A stretch of 64,000 nt of DNA. Source: Faecalicatena absiana. Lineage in GTDB: Bacteria; Bacillota; Bacilli; Lactobacillales; Lactobacillaceae. A program made the position numbers and the translations under genes. The stretch covers positions 62,001 to 126,000 of the forward strand of contig JAEDAG010000005.1 of assembly GCA_017309015.1 (NCBI GenBank), written 5' to 3'. The notes under the pieces are model-generated. The model was given only the letters and a program-made list of their open reading frames with translations. It made no database searches and was not told the origin of the DNA. Positions 33,426-42,903 of this stretch are shown here, piece after piece; the first letter of the stretch is position 1; each line of letters starts with the position of its first letter.

Positions 33426-34182
33426 CGAAATCAAGGCCCTGCTCAAAAGCGGCCAGGTTGACCCAGCCACTTTGGCTGCCCTGCGCCAGGACCCGCGAAA
33501 AGGCGTGGCCGCGGCCCTGAAGGCCTATGACAAGCAGATGGCCAAGGAAAGCGAAAAGAAAGCGGCTTTTTTGGCCCGCTTCAAGTATGAACGGGAATTC
33601 TGGGCCAAGGGGCAGCTGGTGGCCGGAGTCGATGAAGTCGGCCGGGGGCCTTTGGCCGGGCCGGTAGTCGCGGCCGCGGTCATCCTGCCCGCCGGCTTTG
33701 ACCTGGTGGAAGTCAATGACTCCAAGCAGCTGAGCCCCCAAAAGCGCCTGGCCCTCTACCCGAAGATCCTGCAAGAGGCCGTCAGCGTCGGCGTCGGCGT
33801 GATGGACAATCAGGTGATCGACCGGATCAATATCTATGAGGCTGACCGCCAGGCCATGCGGCAGGCGGTTCAGAGCCTGTCCGTCCAGCCGGATGCCTTG
33901 CTGGTCGACGCGATGAACGTGCCGGTCAAGCTGCCGCAGACGGAATTGATCAAGGGGGATGCCAAGTCCAACTCGATCGCGGCTGCTTCGATCGTGGCCA
34001 AGGTCTTCCGGGACACTCTGATGGATGACTATGCCCAGCTTTACCCCCAGTACGGCTTCCAGCACAATGCCGGCTACGGGACGGCGGAGCACCTCGCGGC
34101 TTTGCGGGAATTCGGCCCCACGCCGATCCACCGCCTGACTTTCGCGCCAGTAGCTGACATGGTCAATGAAAATAATGAATAG
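33415..34182 (+). CDS. rnhB: Ribonuclease HII
   Basis: 255 residues from ATG 33415. It removes ribonucleotides and RNA primers from RNA:DNA hybrids. Catalytic acidic residues are in [12 protein letters not shown] (about 71-82, DE), VDAMN (about 164) and the [16 protein letters not shown] block (about 181-196, with the conserved Asp). The N-terminal 65 residues form the extra helical domain common in Bacillus-type RNase HII. An in-frame start at 33346 inside rbgA is possible but unneeded. It overlaps rbgA, so translation is coupled. Confidence 0.96.
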   Translation: MTISEIKALLKSGQVDPATLAALRQDPRKGVAAALKAYDKQMAKESEKKAAFLARFKYEREFWAKGQLVAGVDEVGRGPLAGPVVAAAVILPAGFDLVEVNDSKQLSPQKRLALYPKILQEAVSVGVGVMDNQVIDRINIYEADRQAMRQAVQSLSVQPDALLVDAMNVPVKLPQTELIKGDAKSNSIAAASIVAKVFRDTLMDDYAQLYPQYGFQHNAGYGTAEHLAALREFGPTPIHRLTFAPVADMVNENNE

Positions 34183-34187
34183 TTTAT

Positions 34188-34214
34188 AAGACTGCCGCGG
34201 CAGTCTTATTTTTT
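34188..34214 (+). terminator. Terminator of rbgA-rnhB
   Basis: AAGACTGCCGCGGCAGTCTT, a 20-base perfect palindrome, followed by ATTTTTT. Confidence 0.85.
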
Positions 34215-34283
34215 GGCAAATTTTTTAAAAAATTTCCGGTAAAAAGCGCCCTTTTTTGCGTAATAGTAAGTGGAGGGAAAATT

Positions 34284-35129
34284 ATGAACAAAACCGAATT
34301 TCTTCTGCGACTGAAAATGCAAAAGGGGCTCAGCTACCTGAAGATCCTCCAGGTTATGCAGCAGATGCCGCCTGACGAGGACGTGGACCATGAGTGGATC
34401 AGCTGCCTGGAATTGCCGGACGAGCTCATCCTGAAGGTGGAGTCCGCCTTCTTCAATGACCGCTTTGAAAGCGCCATTGAGCGGGTTCAGCGGCAGTTCA
34501 AGATCATTACTTTCTTTGACGACCTGTACCCGGTCAAATTGCGGGAAATCTACCGCCCGCCGGTCCTCTTGTTCGCGATGGGCGACTTGGGCCTGCTTGA
34601 GCGGGAAATCACCGTCATCGTCGGTTCCAGAACCCCGACCGCCTACTCCCGGCAAGTGATTGAGAACCTGATGCCGGAGCTTTTGCGCCGCAAGCAGGTG
34701 ATCGCGTCCGGCCTGGCCCAGGGGGTTGACGCGATTGCCCACCAGACCACCCTGAATTATGGCGGCAAGACGATTGCCGTGGTGGGCAACGGGCTGAACT
34801 ACTTCTACCCCCAGGGCAATATGGACCTGCAGCGCGCGATTGCCAAAAAGGGGCTCTTGCTCAGCGAGTATCTGCCGGATACCCCGCCCAAGCCCTTCAG
34901 GTTCCCGGAGCGCAACCGGATCCTGGCCGGCATCTGCAAGAACGTGATCGTGACTGAGGCCAAGGAGCATTCCGGCTCCTTGATTACCGCCAATTTGGCC
35001 CTGCAGGAAAACCGCAACGTCTACGCGATTCCCGGCCAGATCAACTCCCCCTTGTCGGTTGGCACCAACCAGCTGATTTCGGCGGGCGCGACTCCGATTA
35101 TTGGCCCGCATCTGGAAGGGATCGGCTGA
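34284..35129 (+). CDS. dprA: DNA processing protein DprA
   Basis: 281 residues; binds incoming single-stranded DNA and loads RecA in natural transformation. The Rossmann-like core has VGSRTPTAYSRQ (about 112-123), ASGLAQGVDAIAHQTTL (about 139-155), TIAVVGNGLNYFYPQ (about 161-175), SEYLPDTPP and FPERNRILAG (about 212-221). It stops near the end of the Rossmann fold, and the C-terminal winged-helix domain seen in some DprA proteins is absent or very short. GGAGG precedes ATG 34284. It lies between rnhB and topA, the usual place in lactobacilli. Confidence 0.95.
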   Translation: MNKTEFLLRLKMQKGLSYLKILQVMQQMPPDEDVDHEWISCLELPDELILKVESAFFNDRFESAIERVQRQFKIITFFDDLYPVKLREIYRPPVLLFAMGDLGLLEREITVIVGSRTPTAYSRQVIENLMPELLRRKQVIASGLAQGVDAIAHQTTLNYGGKTIAVVGNGLNYFYPQGNMDLQRAIAKKGLLLSEYLPDTPPKPFRFPERNRILAGICKNVIVTEAKEHSGSLITANLALQENRNVYAIPGQINSPLSVGTNQLISAGATPIIGPHLEGIG

Positions 35130-35252
35130 CTTTTTGTCCGCGCCAGGACTTGTTTTTTCCTTTATTAGCTTTTCTTTTAGTTGACAATTCGCCAAATAAT
35201 ACCTATATTGGAAAAAGATTTGAATTTAGATTACAAGTGAAAGGGGCATTTG

Positions 35253-37427
35253 ATGCCTGCTACGACAAAGAAAGCTACGAAGAAAACGACAGCGACTAAG
35301 AGCGCGGCCAAGACCAAGGCCAAGCGCAAGAGAAGCAAGGTCAAGAAGGACCTGGTCATCGTGGAATCGCCAGCCAAGGCGCACACGATTGAGAAGTACC
35401 TGGGCCGTAAGTACCACGTGATTGCCTCTAAGGGCCACATCCGCGATCTGCCCAAGTCCCAGATGGGGGTCGACATTGAGAACGACTACAAGCCAAAGTA
35501 CATCTCCATCCGCGGCAAGGGCGACACAATCAAGGAACTGAAGAGCGAAGCCAAGAAGGCCAACAAGGTCTACCTGGCTTCCGACCCGGACCGGGAAGGG
35601 GAAGCCATTGCCTGGCACGTGGCCCACGTTTTAGGGCTGGATGAGAAGGAGCAGAACCGGGTCACCTTCAACGAAGTGACCAAGGACGCGGTCAAGGAGG
35701 CCTTCAACCACGCTCGGACCATCGACATGGACACGGTCGACGCCCAGCAGGCCCGCCGGGTCCTGGACCGCTTGGTCGGCTACTCCCTGTCGCCAATTCT
35801 CTGGTCCAAGGTCAAGAAGGGCCTCTCAGCCGGCCGGGTGCAGTCCGTGGCCCTGAAGCTGGTCATTGACCGGGAGAAGGAGATCAAGGCCTTCAAGCCT
35901 AAGGAATACTGGACCATTGAAGCCGAATTTGAGAAGGACAAGAAGTTCCAAGGCAGCTTCTACGGGGTCAAGGGAAAGAAGACCGAGCTGCCTGACAATG
36001 ACGCCGTTCAGGACCTGCTCAAGCAGTTTGACAAGAAGCAGCCTTTTGAAGTGGCGAAAGTGGTCAAGCGGGAAGTCCGCCGGCAGGCGGCAGCCCCCTT
36101 CACCACGTCAACCTTGCAGCAGGAGGCCAACCGGCGCTTGAACTTCCGGACCTCAAAGACCATGAACATTGCCCAGCACCTCTATGAAGGGGTCAGCCTG
36201 GGCAAGGAGGGGACCGTCGGCTTGATCACTTACATGAGAACCGACTCCAAGCGGGTTTCCCCGGTCGCGACCGCTGAAGCTGCCAAGTTCATCAATGAGG
36301 AATACGGAGAAGCGTTCGCGGCCAAGAAGCAGCGGCACTTCAAGAACCAGGAAGATGCCCAGGACGCCCACGAAGCCATCCGGCCAACCAGCGTCTACCG
36401 CACGCCAAAGTCCCTTGAGTCCGTCTTGACCCGCGATGAGCTCCGCCTCTACAGCCTGATCTGGTCGCGCTTCGTGGCCAGCGAGATGACGCCGGCCGTG
36501 TTTGACACGGTCCGCTATGACCTGGTCCAAAACGAGGTCTGCTTCAGAGCCTCCGGGTCAGTCATGAAGTTTGCCGGCTTCACCAAGGTCTACGACAACC
36601 GGGCTGAAAAGAACGTTACCCTGCCGGTTTTGGAAGAAGGGGACCAGGTCAAGCTGACCAAGTCCGACAACAAGCAGCACTTCACCCAGCCGCCGGCCCG
36701 CTACACGGAAGCCAGCCTGGTCAGAGCCCTGGAAGAAAACGGGGTCGGGCGGCCGTCAACCTACGCGCCAACCATCCAGAACATCCAGACCAGAAACTAC
36801 GTCAAGCTGGAAGGTCGCGCCATCGTGCCGACTGAGCTGGGCGAGATCGTCGACGGCCTGGTTGAGCAGTTCTTCCCAGACATCACCAGCGTGGACTATA
36901 CGGCCAAGCTGGAAAGCGACCTGGACGAGGTCGAGGACGGGAAGAAGGACTGGGCGGCCGTGGTCGACCAGTACTACAAGCCTTTCTCCAAGGAACTGGA
37001 AAAGGCTGACAGCGAGATCCAGAAGATCCAGATCAAGGACCAGCCAGCTGGCTTTGACTGCGAGATCTGCGGGGCGCCAATGGTGATCAAGATGGGCCGC
37101 TACGGCAAGTTCTACGGCTGCTCGCGCTTCCCTGACTGCCACCACACCCAGGCGATCGTCAAGAAGGTCGGCGTGACCTGCCCGAAGTGCGGCCAAGGCG
37201 AGATCTTGGAGAAGAAGTCCAAGCGCGGCCGCAAGTTCTATGGCTGCTCGCGCTACCCGGACTGCGACTTCGTCTCCTGGGACAAGCCGATCGCGCGCAA
37301 TTGCCCTAACGACGGCCACTTCCTGGTCGAAAAGAAGCGCAAGGACGGGATCATCGTCCAGTGTCCAAACGGCGACTACAAAGAAGAGCCGCAGGCGGAA
37401 AGCGAAGCCGTCAGCGGACAGGAATGA
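35253..37427 (+). CDS. topA: DNA topoisomerase I
   Basis: 724 residues; relaxes negative supercoils. A 32-residue Lys/Thr/Ala tail precedes the Toprim domain (VIVESPAKAHTIEKYLG; DPDREGEAIAWH at about 110). The active-site Tyr is in LITYMRTDS (about 325). C-terminal zinc modules follow: CEICGAP...FYGCSRFPDC and CPKCGQG...FYGCSRYPDC, with a third, degenerate one at the end (NCPNDGHFL...). AAAGGGG lies before ATG 35253. It opens the topA-trmFO-xerC-hslVU cluster conserved across Firmicutes. Confidence 0.97.
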   Translation: MPATTKKATKKTTATKSAAKTKAKRKRSKVKKDLVIVESPAKAHTIEKYLGRKYHVIASKGHIRDLPKSQMGVDIENDYKPKYISIRGKGDTIKELKSEAKKANKVYLASDPDREGEAIAWHVAHVLGLDEKEQNRVTFNEVTKDAVKEAFNHARTIDMDTVDAQQARRVLDRLVGYSLSPILWSKVKKGLSAGRVQSVALKLVIDREKEIKAFKPKEYWTIEAEFEKDKKFQGSFYGVKGKKTELPDNDAVQDLLKQFDKKQPFEVAKVVKREVRRQAAAPFTTSTLQQEANRRLNFRTSKTMNIAQHLYEGVSLGKEGTVGLITYMRTDSKRVSPVATAEAAKFINEEYGEAFAAKKQRHFKNQEDAQDAHEAIRPTSVYRTPKSLESVLTRDELRLYSLIWSRFVASEMTPAVFDTVRYDLVQNEVCFRASGSVMKFAGFTKVYDNRAEKNVTLPVLEEGDQVKLTKSDNKQHFTQPPARYTEASLVRALEENGVGRPSTYAPTIQNIQTRNYVKLEGRAIVPTELGEIVDGLVEQFFPDITSVDYTAKLESDLDEVEDGKKDWAAVVDQYYKPFSKELEKADSEIQKIQIKDQPAGFDCEICGAPMVIKMGRYGKFYGCSRFPDCHHTQAIVKKVGVTCPKCGQGEILEKKSKRGRKFYGCSRYPDCDFVSWDKPIARNCPNDGHFLVEKKRKDGIIVQCPNGDYKEEPQAESEAVSGQE

Positions 37428-37462
37428 AAATGATTGCTTAAAAATCAATAAAATTAAGCGTT

Positions 37463-37500
37463 TACCATCAACCGAAATTCGATTGATGGTATTATTTTTA
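37463..37500 (+). terminator. Terminator after topA
   Basis: TACCATCAA ... TTGATGGTA followed by TTATTTTTA. The stem is moderate, so partial readthrough into trmFO is possible. Confidence 0.6.
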
Positions 37501-37547
37501 GAAGAAGAATTTTTACGCGAATTAATAGGATTAAAGGATTGAAAGAA

Positions 37548-38867
37548 ATGACTCAAAAAGTAACTGTTATCGGCGGCGGACTGGCCGGCTCAGAAGCCGC
37601 TTGGCAACTGGCCAAGCGGGGCATCGAAGTTGACTTGTACGAAATGCGGCCTAAGAAGCTGACCCCAGCCCATGAAACCGGCGGCTTCGCGGAATTGGTC
37701 TGCACCAACTCCATGCGGTCCAACCAGCTCTCCAACGCGGTTGGCCTGCTCAAGGAAGAAATGCGCCGCATGGGCTCCTTGATCATGGAGGCCGCTGACG
37801 CGACGCAAGTGCCAGCCGGCGGGGCCTTGGCCGTTGACCGGGCGGACTTCTCCAAGTACGTCACTGACAAGCTCAAGAGCATGGACAAGATCACGGTTCA
37901 CGATGAGGAAATCACTAACCTGCCAGCTAACGGCATTACGGTCGTAGCGACTGGTCCATTGACCTCAGACGGGTTGGCGGAGAAGATTCAGGAATTTGAA
38001 GGCCGGGACTCCCTCCACTTCTTTGATGCCGCCGCTCCAATCATCGCGGCCGACTCCATCGACATGGACATCGTCTACAAGAAGAGCCGCTATGACCGGG
38101 GCGAGGCGGCCTACCTCAACTGCCCGATGAACAAGGAGCAGTACGAGGCTTTCGCGGATGCCCTGATTCACGCGGAGACCGCTGAGCTGCACGGCTTTGA
38201 GAAGTCTGAGGTCTTTGAAGGCTGCATGCCAATTGAGGTCATGGCCGCCCGGGGCCCGAAGACCATGCTGTTTGGCCCCCTCAAGCCAGTCGGCCTGGAA
38301 GACCCGCACACTGGCAAGACCCCATACGCGGTCGTGCAGCTTCGCCAAGACAACGCGGCCGCGTCCATGTACAACATCGTGGGCTTCCAGACCCACCTGA
38401 AGTACGGGGAGCAAAAGCGGGTCTTCCGCATGATTCCGGGTCTGGAGAACGCCCGCTTCGTCCGCTACGGCAAGATGCACCGGAACACCTACATGGCCAG
38501 CCCGGAAGTCTTGAACGCCACTTATGAGGCCAAGCAGCGCCAGGGGCTCTTTTTTGCCGGCCAGATGACCGGCGTTGAAGGCTACGTTGAAAGCGCGGGC
38601 TCAGGCCTGGTTGCCGGGATCAATGCCGCCCGGGAGGCCTTGGGACAAGCGCCGGTCGTCTTCCCGAAGACTACGGCCCTGGGCTCCATGGCCAACTACA
38701 TCACGACCACTGATGCCAAGCATTTCCAGCCAATGAACGCTTCCTTTGCCTTGATTCCGGGCCTTGAAGGCAAGAAGATCCGCAACAAGCGCGAGCGCCA
38801 CGAGAAGATTTCCGAAAGAGGCCTGCAGGATCTGGAAGCCTTTAAGGAACAAGAGCTGGCTGACTAA
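37548..38867 (+). CDS. trmFO: tRNA (uracil-54 C5) methyltransferase, folate-dependent
   Basis: 439 residues from ATG 37548, with AAAGGA nine bases before it; TTG 37539 is too close to that site. It methylates U54 of the tRNA T-loop using methylene-tetrahydrofolate and FADH2. The FAD-binding [18 protein letters not shown] (about 5-22), [12 protein letters not shown], the [12 protein letters not shown] block (about 46-57, with the conserved Cys) and [12 protein letters not shown] (about 342-353) are the family hallmarks. Its stop overlaps the xerC start by one base. Confidence 0.97.
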   Translation: MTQKVTVIGGGLAGSEAAWQLAKRGIEVDLYEMRPKKLTPAHETGGFAELVCTNSMRSNQLSNAVGLLKEEMRRMGSLIMEAADATQVPAGGALAVDRADFSKYVTDKLKSMDKITVHDEEITNLPANGITVVATGPLTSDGLAEKIQEFEGRDSLHFFDAAAPIIAADSIDMDIVYKKSRYDRGEAAYLNCPMNKEQYEAFADALIHAETAELHGFEKSEVFEGCMPIEVMAARGPKTMLFGPLKPVGLEDPHTGKTPYAVVQLRQDNAAASMYNIVGFQTHLKYGEQKRVFRMIPGLENARFVRYGKMHRNTYMASPEVLNATYEAKQRQGLFFAGQMTGVEGYVESAGSGLVAGINAAREALGQAPVVFPKTTALGSMANYITTTDAKHFQPMNASFALIPGLEGKKIRNKRERHEKISERGLQDLEAFKEQELAD

Positions 38868-39772
38868 TGAAGGACGAGTTCCTGGACCAGTTCCTGAGCT
38901 ATTTGAAAAATGAGCGGGCCTACAGCCCCAAGACCATCCAGGCCTATCAGCGGGACTTGGAAGCAGCCAGGCAGTTCTGGCAGGACAATGGCGGCTTTCC
39001 CGGCTGGGGGCGCTTAGCGGGCCGGGACTTTGAAATCTACCTGCAGGACTTGGCCAGCCGCGGCCTGGCCCGGTCGACGACCAGCCGGAAGATGTCCAGC
39101 CTCAAGTCCTTCTACCGCTTTTTGACCAAGCGCCAGCTGGCCGCGGTGGATCCAACCGCCGGGATCGTCATCAGGCGGGGCGAGAAGAAGCTGCCCCAGT
39201 TCTTCTACCCCCAGGAGATCAAGCGGGTCTTTGACTCCCTGAATGACGACCGTCCCCTGACCATCCGCAACCGAGCCATCTTGTCCTTGTTCTATGCCAC
39301 GGGGATGCGGGTGAGCGAGCTGGCGGCCTTAAAGTTCCAGCAGCTGGACTTAGACCGGCAGCTGATCCTGGTTCACGGCAAGGGCGGGAAGGACCGCTGG
39401 GTCTTGTTTTCGGATGAGGCCAAGCAGGACCTTGAGCGCTACTTGGACCAAAGCCGGCCGCTTTTGCTGGGACACAAGGAAGACGGCGGCCAGATCTTCT
39501 TAAGCCAGCGGGGCGATCCCTTGGCGGTAAGGACGATCCAGGAGGTCATCCGGCAGATTTTCGCCAAGGCCGGCGCTGGGACGGGGGCCCACCCCCATGA
39601 ATTGCGGCATACTTTTGCCACCCAGATGCTGAACAACGGGGCGGACATCAGGAGCGTGCAGGAATTGCTGGGCCACGCCAGCCTGTCGACGACCCAGATC
39701 TACACGCACGTGACGATGGCTCACCTTAAAGCTGATTACGCGAAATATTTTCCACGGAAGGGCCCGAAATGA
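38867..39772 (+). CDS. xerC: Tyrosine recombinase XerC
   Basis: 301 residues; resolves chromosome dimers at dif with a partner recombinase. The N-terminal SAM-like DNA-binding domain (about 1-90) is followed by the catalytic domain with Arg in GMRVSELAAL (about 147), Lys in HGKGGKDRW (about 172), HELRHTFATQML (about 244-255), LGHASLSTTQIYTHV (about 267-281) and the nucleophile Tyr about residue 278. The overlap with trmFO and the position before hslV are typical of Firmicutes. All catalytic residues are seen, so it is distinct from a decayed phage integrase. Confidence 0.95.
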   Translation: MKDEFLDQFLSYLKNERAYSPKTIQAYQRDLEAARQFWQDNGGFPGWGRLAGRDFEIYLQDLASRGLARSTTSRKMSSLKSFYRFLTKRQLAAVDPTAGIVIRRGEKKLPQFFYPQEIKRVFDSLNDDRPLTIRNRAILSLFYATGMRVSELAALKFQQLDLDRQLILVHGKGGKDRWVLFSDEAKQDLERYLDQSRPLLLGHKEDGGQIFLSQRGDPLAVRTIQEVIRQIFAKAGAGTGAHPHELRHTFATQMLNNGADIRSVQELLGHASLSTTQIYTHVTMAHLKADYAKYFPRKGPK

Positions 39773-39830
39773 GCTCAAAGTGCTAAGATGAAAATGGCCC
39801 TACGGCCAAAAAATGGAGGATAGAGAAAAA

Positions 39831-40364
39831 ATGACGACGATTTGTTCCGTTAAATACCATGGCCAGACCGCGATCGCGGGCGATGGCCAAGTTACCTTGG
39901 GAAAGAGCATTATTGCCAAGTCTTCAGCCAGAAAGATCCGCCGGATCTACCACGACCGCGTGGTGATCGGCTTTGCTGGCGGCGTGGCTGATGCCGTCAG
40001 CCTGGAAGAAATGCTGGAAGGGAAGCTGGAAAGCTTTAACGGCGACCTGCGCCGGGCAGCCGTCGAAATGGCCCAGTCCTGGCGCAAGGACCCGACCCTG
40101 CAGAAGCTGGAAGCGATGCTGATTGCTTTTGACGACAAGGACCTGCTCCTGATCTCCGGCAACGGCGAGGTGCTGGAGCCGGATGAAAGCGTGGTGGCAA
40201 TTGGCTCAGGCGGCTACTATGCCCAAGCAGCCGCGATTGCCATGACCCGGCACAGCGAAGGCATGAGCGCGGCGGAGATTGCCAAGGAAGCCGTGGACAT
40301 TGCCGCGGGGATCGATGTCTTCACCGACCACCAGATTATTACTGACGAAATCGAGGCAAAATAA
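39831..40364 (+). CDS. hslV: ATP-dependent protease subunit HslV (ClpQ)
   Basis: 177 residues from ATG 39831, with GGAGGA just upstream. The frame also opens at 39813, but that start would hide the catalytic Thr. Mature protein begins TTICSV, so Thr is the N-terminal nucleophile after Met removal. [15 protein letters not shown] and GFAGGVADA are conserved. It forms the proteolytic core of the HslUV complex with the next gene. The stop overlaps the hslU start by one base. Confidence 0.96.
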   Translation: MTTICSVKYHGQTAIAGDGQVTLGKSIIAKSSARKIRRIYHDRVVIGFAGGVADAVSLEEMLEGKLESFNGDLRRAAVEMAQSWRKDPTLQKLEAMLIAFDDKDLLLISGNGEVLEPDESVVAIGSGGYYAQAAAIAMTRHSEGMSAAEIAKEAVDIAAGIDVFTDHQIITDEIEAK

Positions 40365-41767
40365 TGAAGCAGAAGACTCCAAAGCAGATCGTGGCCTTGC
40401 TTGACCAATACATCATCGGTCAAGACGAAGCCAAGAAGTCAGTCGCCATCGCCTTGTACAACCGTTACCGCCGGGCCCAGCTGCCAAAAGACGTGCAAAA
40501 GGACATCACGCCCAAGAACATCCTGATGGCTGGCCCGACCGGGGTCGGCAAGACCGAGATTGCCCGCCGCCTGGCTGACATCGTCGAGGCGCCTTTCGTC
40601 AAGGTCGAGGCCACCAAGTTCACCGAAGTCGGCTACGTGGGCCGGGACGTGGAATCAATGGTCCGGGACCTGGTGACTGAAGCCGTCCGCATGGTGGAAA
40701 AAGAAGAATTCGCCCGCGTGGAGGCCCAGGCCGCCCGGGAGGCCAACAAGATTCTGGTCAGAAAGCTGGTTCCAGGCATTAAGCGCAATGATCGCCAGAA
40801 CCAGATGCAGCAGATGCAGTCAATGATGCAGAACCTTTTGGCAGGCAATCCTTTGGCAAGCCCAGAGGAAGATGACGGGGAAGTGACTGACGAGATCAGA
40901 AATGAGCGTCTGTCAGTTGCTGAGCAGCTGGACAAGGGACTCTTGGAAAACCGGGAAGTCACCATCGAAGTCGAGCAGGCGCCCAAGGTCAACCCAATGG
41001 GCGACATGATGGGCCAGATGGGGATGGACATGTCCTCAGTCCTGGGCGACATGATGCCCAAGAAGAAGGTCAAGCGGACCCTGCCGGTCAGCGAAGCCCG
41101 CCAGCTGCTGATCCAGGAGAACGAGCGCAAGCTGGTCGACTACGACAAGATCTACCAGAAGGCGATCGAGCGGACCAGCCAGGACGGGATCATCTTCATC
41201 GACGAAATCGACAAGATCGTTGCCGGCAACAAGAACAACTCCGGCGAAGTTTCCCGTGAAGGGGTGCAGCGCGACATTTTGCCAATCGTGGAAGGGTCAA
41301 CCGTCAACACCAAGTACGGTCCGGTCTCCACCGACCATATTCTGTTCATCGCGGCGGGGGCTTTTGCCGAAAGCAAGCCCAGCGACCTGATCCCTGAATT
41401 GCAGGGGCGTTTCCCAATCAGAGTCGAATTGAACGGCCTGACCAAGGAAGACTTCGTCAAGATCCTGAAAGACCCGCAAAACTCCCTGCTCAAGCAGTAC
41501 ATTGCCTTGCTGAAGGCGGACGGGGTCAGCCTGGTCTTTACGGCCGAAGCCGTGGACAAGATCGCCCAAATCGCTTATGAAGTCAACCAGGGAACTGACA
41601 ACATCGGTGCCCGGCGTCTCGCCACCATTTTGGAAAAACTGTTGGAAGATGTGCTCTACGAAGGGCCGGACATGGAAATGGGGCAGATTACCGTGACCCA
41701 GGCTTATGTAGAGCAGAAACTGAGTGATATCGTAAAGAACAAGGACCTGACCAAGTTTATTTTGTAA
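40364..41767 (+). CDS. hslU: HslU (ClpY) protease ATPase subunit
   Basis: 467 residues. AAA+ unfoldase that feeds HslV. Walker [10 protein letters not shown] (about 57-65), pore loop [11 protein letters not shown] (about 87-97), inserted I-domain (about 130-250, rich in Met and Gln), Walker B FIDEIDK (about 278-284), sensor and the C-terminal [14 protein letters not shown] block. It is translationally coupled to hslV. In Bacillus the next gene would be codY; here a LacX-like epimerase follows instead. Confidence 0.96.
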   Translation: MKQKTPKQIVALLDQYIIGQDEAKKSVAIALYNRYRRAQLPKDVQKDITPKNILMAGPTGVGKTEIARRLADIVEAPFVKVEATKFTEVGYVGRDVESMVRDLVTEAVRMVEKEEFARVEAQAAREANKILVRKLVPGIKRNDRQNQMQQMQSMMQNLLAGNPLASPEEDDGEVTDEIRNERLSVAEQLDKGLLENREVTIEVEQAPKVNPMGDMMGQMGMDMSSVLGDMMPKKKVKRTLPVSEARQLLIQENERKLVDYDKIYQKAIERTSQDGIIFIDEIDKIVAGNKNNSGEVSREGVQRDILPIVEGSTVNTKYGPVSTDHILFIAAGAFAESKPSDLIPELQGRFPIRVELNGLTKEDFVKILKDPQNSLLKQYIALLKADGVSLVFTAEAVDKIAQIAYEVNQGTDNIGARRLATILEKLLEDVLYEGPDMEMGQITVTQAYVEQKLSDIVKNKDLTKFIL

Positions 41768-41792
41768 AGATCCTGAACAAGGAACCGAAGCT

Positions 41793-42701
41793 ATGGAATA
41801 CACTATTGAGAATGGAATTATCAAAGTAACAGTTTCAACCCATGGAGCCGAAATTCAAAGCATTGTCGGCAAGCATCTGGGCAATGAATACATTTGGCAG
41901 GCTGATCCTGCCGTTTGGGGCCGCCATGCTCCCGTCCTTTTCCCAATCGTTGGACGCTTGAAGAACGACTCTTACACCTACAAGGGCAAGAAGTACGAAA
42001 TGCACCAGCACGGCTTTGCCCGTGACATGGAGTTTGCTCTGGAAGAGCAGACTGAAGACAAGCTGACCTTCCTTTTGACTGACAATGAAGAGACCCGCAA
42101 GATTTACCCGTTCAAGTTTGAATTCCGGGTCAGCTACGAGCTGTTGAACAATATGGTCAAGGAAAGCTTCAAGGTCACCAACAAGAGCGAAGGCGAGATG
42201 ATCTTCGGCGTTGGCGGCCACCCAGGCTTTGCCTTGCCAGTCAATGACCAGGTCAAGAAGGATGACTTCTACCTGCAGGTCACCCCGGCCAAGCCGCGCG
42301 TGCAGGTGCCGCTGGAAGGGGCTTACCTCAACTGGAAGAAGCGGTCCCTGGCCCCAACGGGCACCCTGATCACCATTGATGATGAATTGTTCAAGAACGA
42401 TGCCATGGTGCTGGTGATGCGCCGGCCGAACAACAAGTTCTCAATCCGGACCGACACGAGCCGCTTCCACGTCAACGTGCGGACTGACTCAGCCCCATAC
42501 GTCGGCGTTTGGTCCCAGTATCCGAACTGTGGCAACTACGTCTGCATCGAGCCATGGTGGGGGATTGCCGACCTCACTGATGCCGATGGGGACCTTGAGC
42601 ACAAGCAGGGGATGAAAAAGTTGGAGGCCGGCGAAGAATTTGAAGCCAGCTTCCGCATGTCCTTCCACAGCCAAGGTGAGCCAAACGAGCTCAAGGCTTA
42701 A
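41793..42701 (+). CDS. Aldose 1-epimerase family protein (LacX-like)
   Basis: 302 residues. Galactose mutarotase fold: THGAEIQSI near the N-terminus, HAPVLFPIVGRL (about 50-61), QHGFARDMEF (His about 72), VGGHPGFALP (catalytic His about 145) and the C-terminal CIEPWWGI (catalytic Glu about 251). LacX-type members interconvert anomers of sugars or sugar phosphates; the exact substrate is not evident. It lies 25 bases after hslU and ends in its own terminator, so it may be partly co-transcribed with hslVU. Confidence 0.9.
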   Translation: MEYTIENGIIKVTVSTHGAEIQSIVGKHLGNEYIWQADPAVWGRHAPVLFPIVGRLKNDSYTYKGKKYEMHQHGFARDMEFALEEQTEDKLTFLLTDNEETRKIYPFKFEFRVSYELLNNMVKESFKVTNKSEGEMIFGVGGHPGFALPVNDQVKKDDFYLQVTPAKPRVQVPLEGAYLNWKKRSLAPTGTLITIDDELFKNDAMVLVMRRPNNKFSIRTDTSRFHVNVRTDSAPYVGVWSQYPNCGNYVCIEPWWGIADLTDADGDLEHKQGMKKLEAGEEFEASFRMSFHSQGEPNELKA

Positions 42702-42714
42702 GATAAAGTTGACT

Positions 42715-42748
42715 AAAGACGCTTCCAAGCATGGAGGCGTCTTTTTTT
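42715..42748 (+). terminator. Terminator of the epimerase gene
   Basis: AAAGACGCTTCCA ... TGGAGGCGTCTTT, a stem with one mismatch region and a T-run. Confidence 0.85.
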
Positions 42749-42783
42749 GACCACGGCTTAACTCATTTGCTATTTTTTTGATT

Positions 42784-42797
42784 CGAAAGCGTTTACT
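42784..42797 (+). promoter_or_regulatory. cre-like site before the flavin reductase gene
   Basis: CGAAAGCGTTTACT matches 13 of 14 positions of the catabolite-response consensus TGWAARCGYTWNCW; only the first base differs. It lies 107 bases before the start codon, consistent with CcpA control. Confidence 0.55.
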
Positions 42798-42903
42798 TTT
42801 CAAGGAAAAAGAATTACGATTTGGATGTAGACAAGCAATACATACCGTTATTAATCGTGTTATAGCAAAGATCAATCAAGCAGATTGCTAAGGAGGAAAA
42901 ATT

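Noticed and set aside
38867-39772. xerC as a mobile-element integrase
   Set aside because: Its length, motifs and position between trmFO and hslV are those of the conserved chromosomal recombinase.
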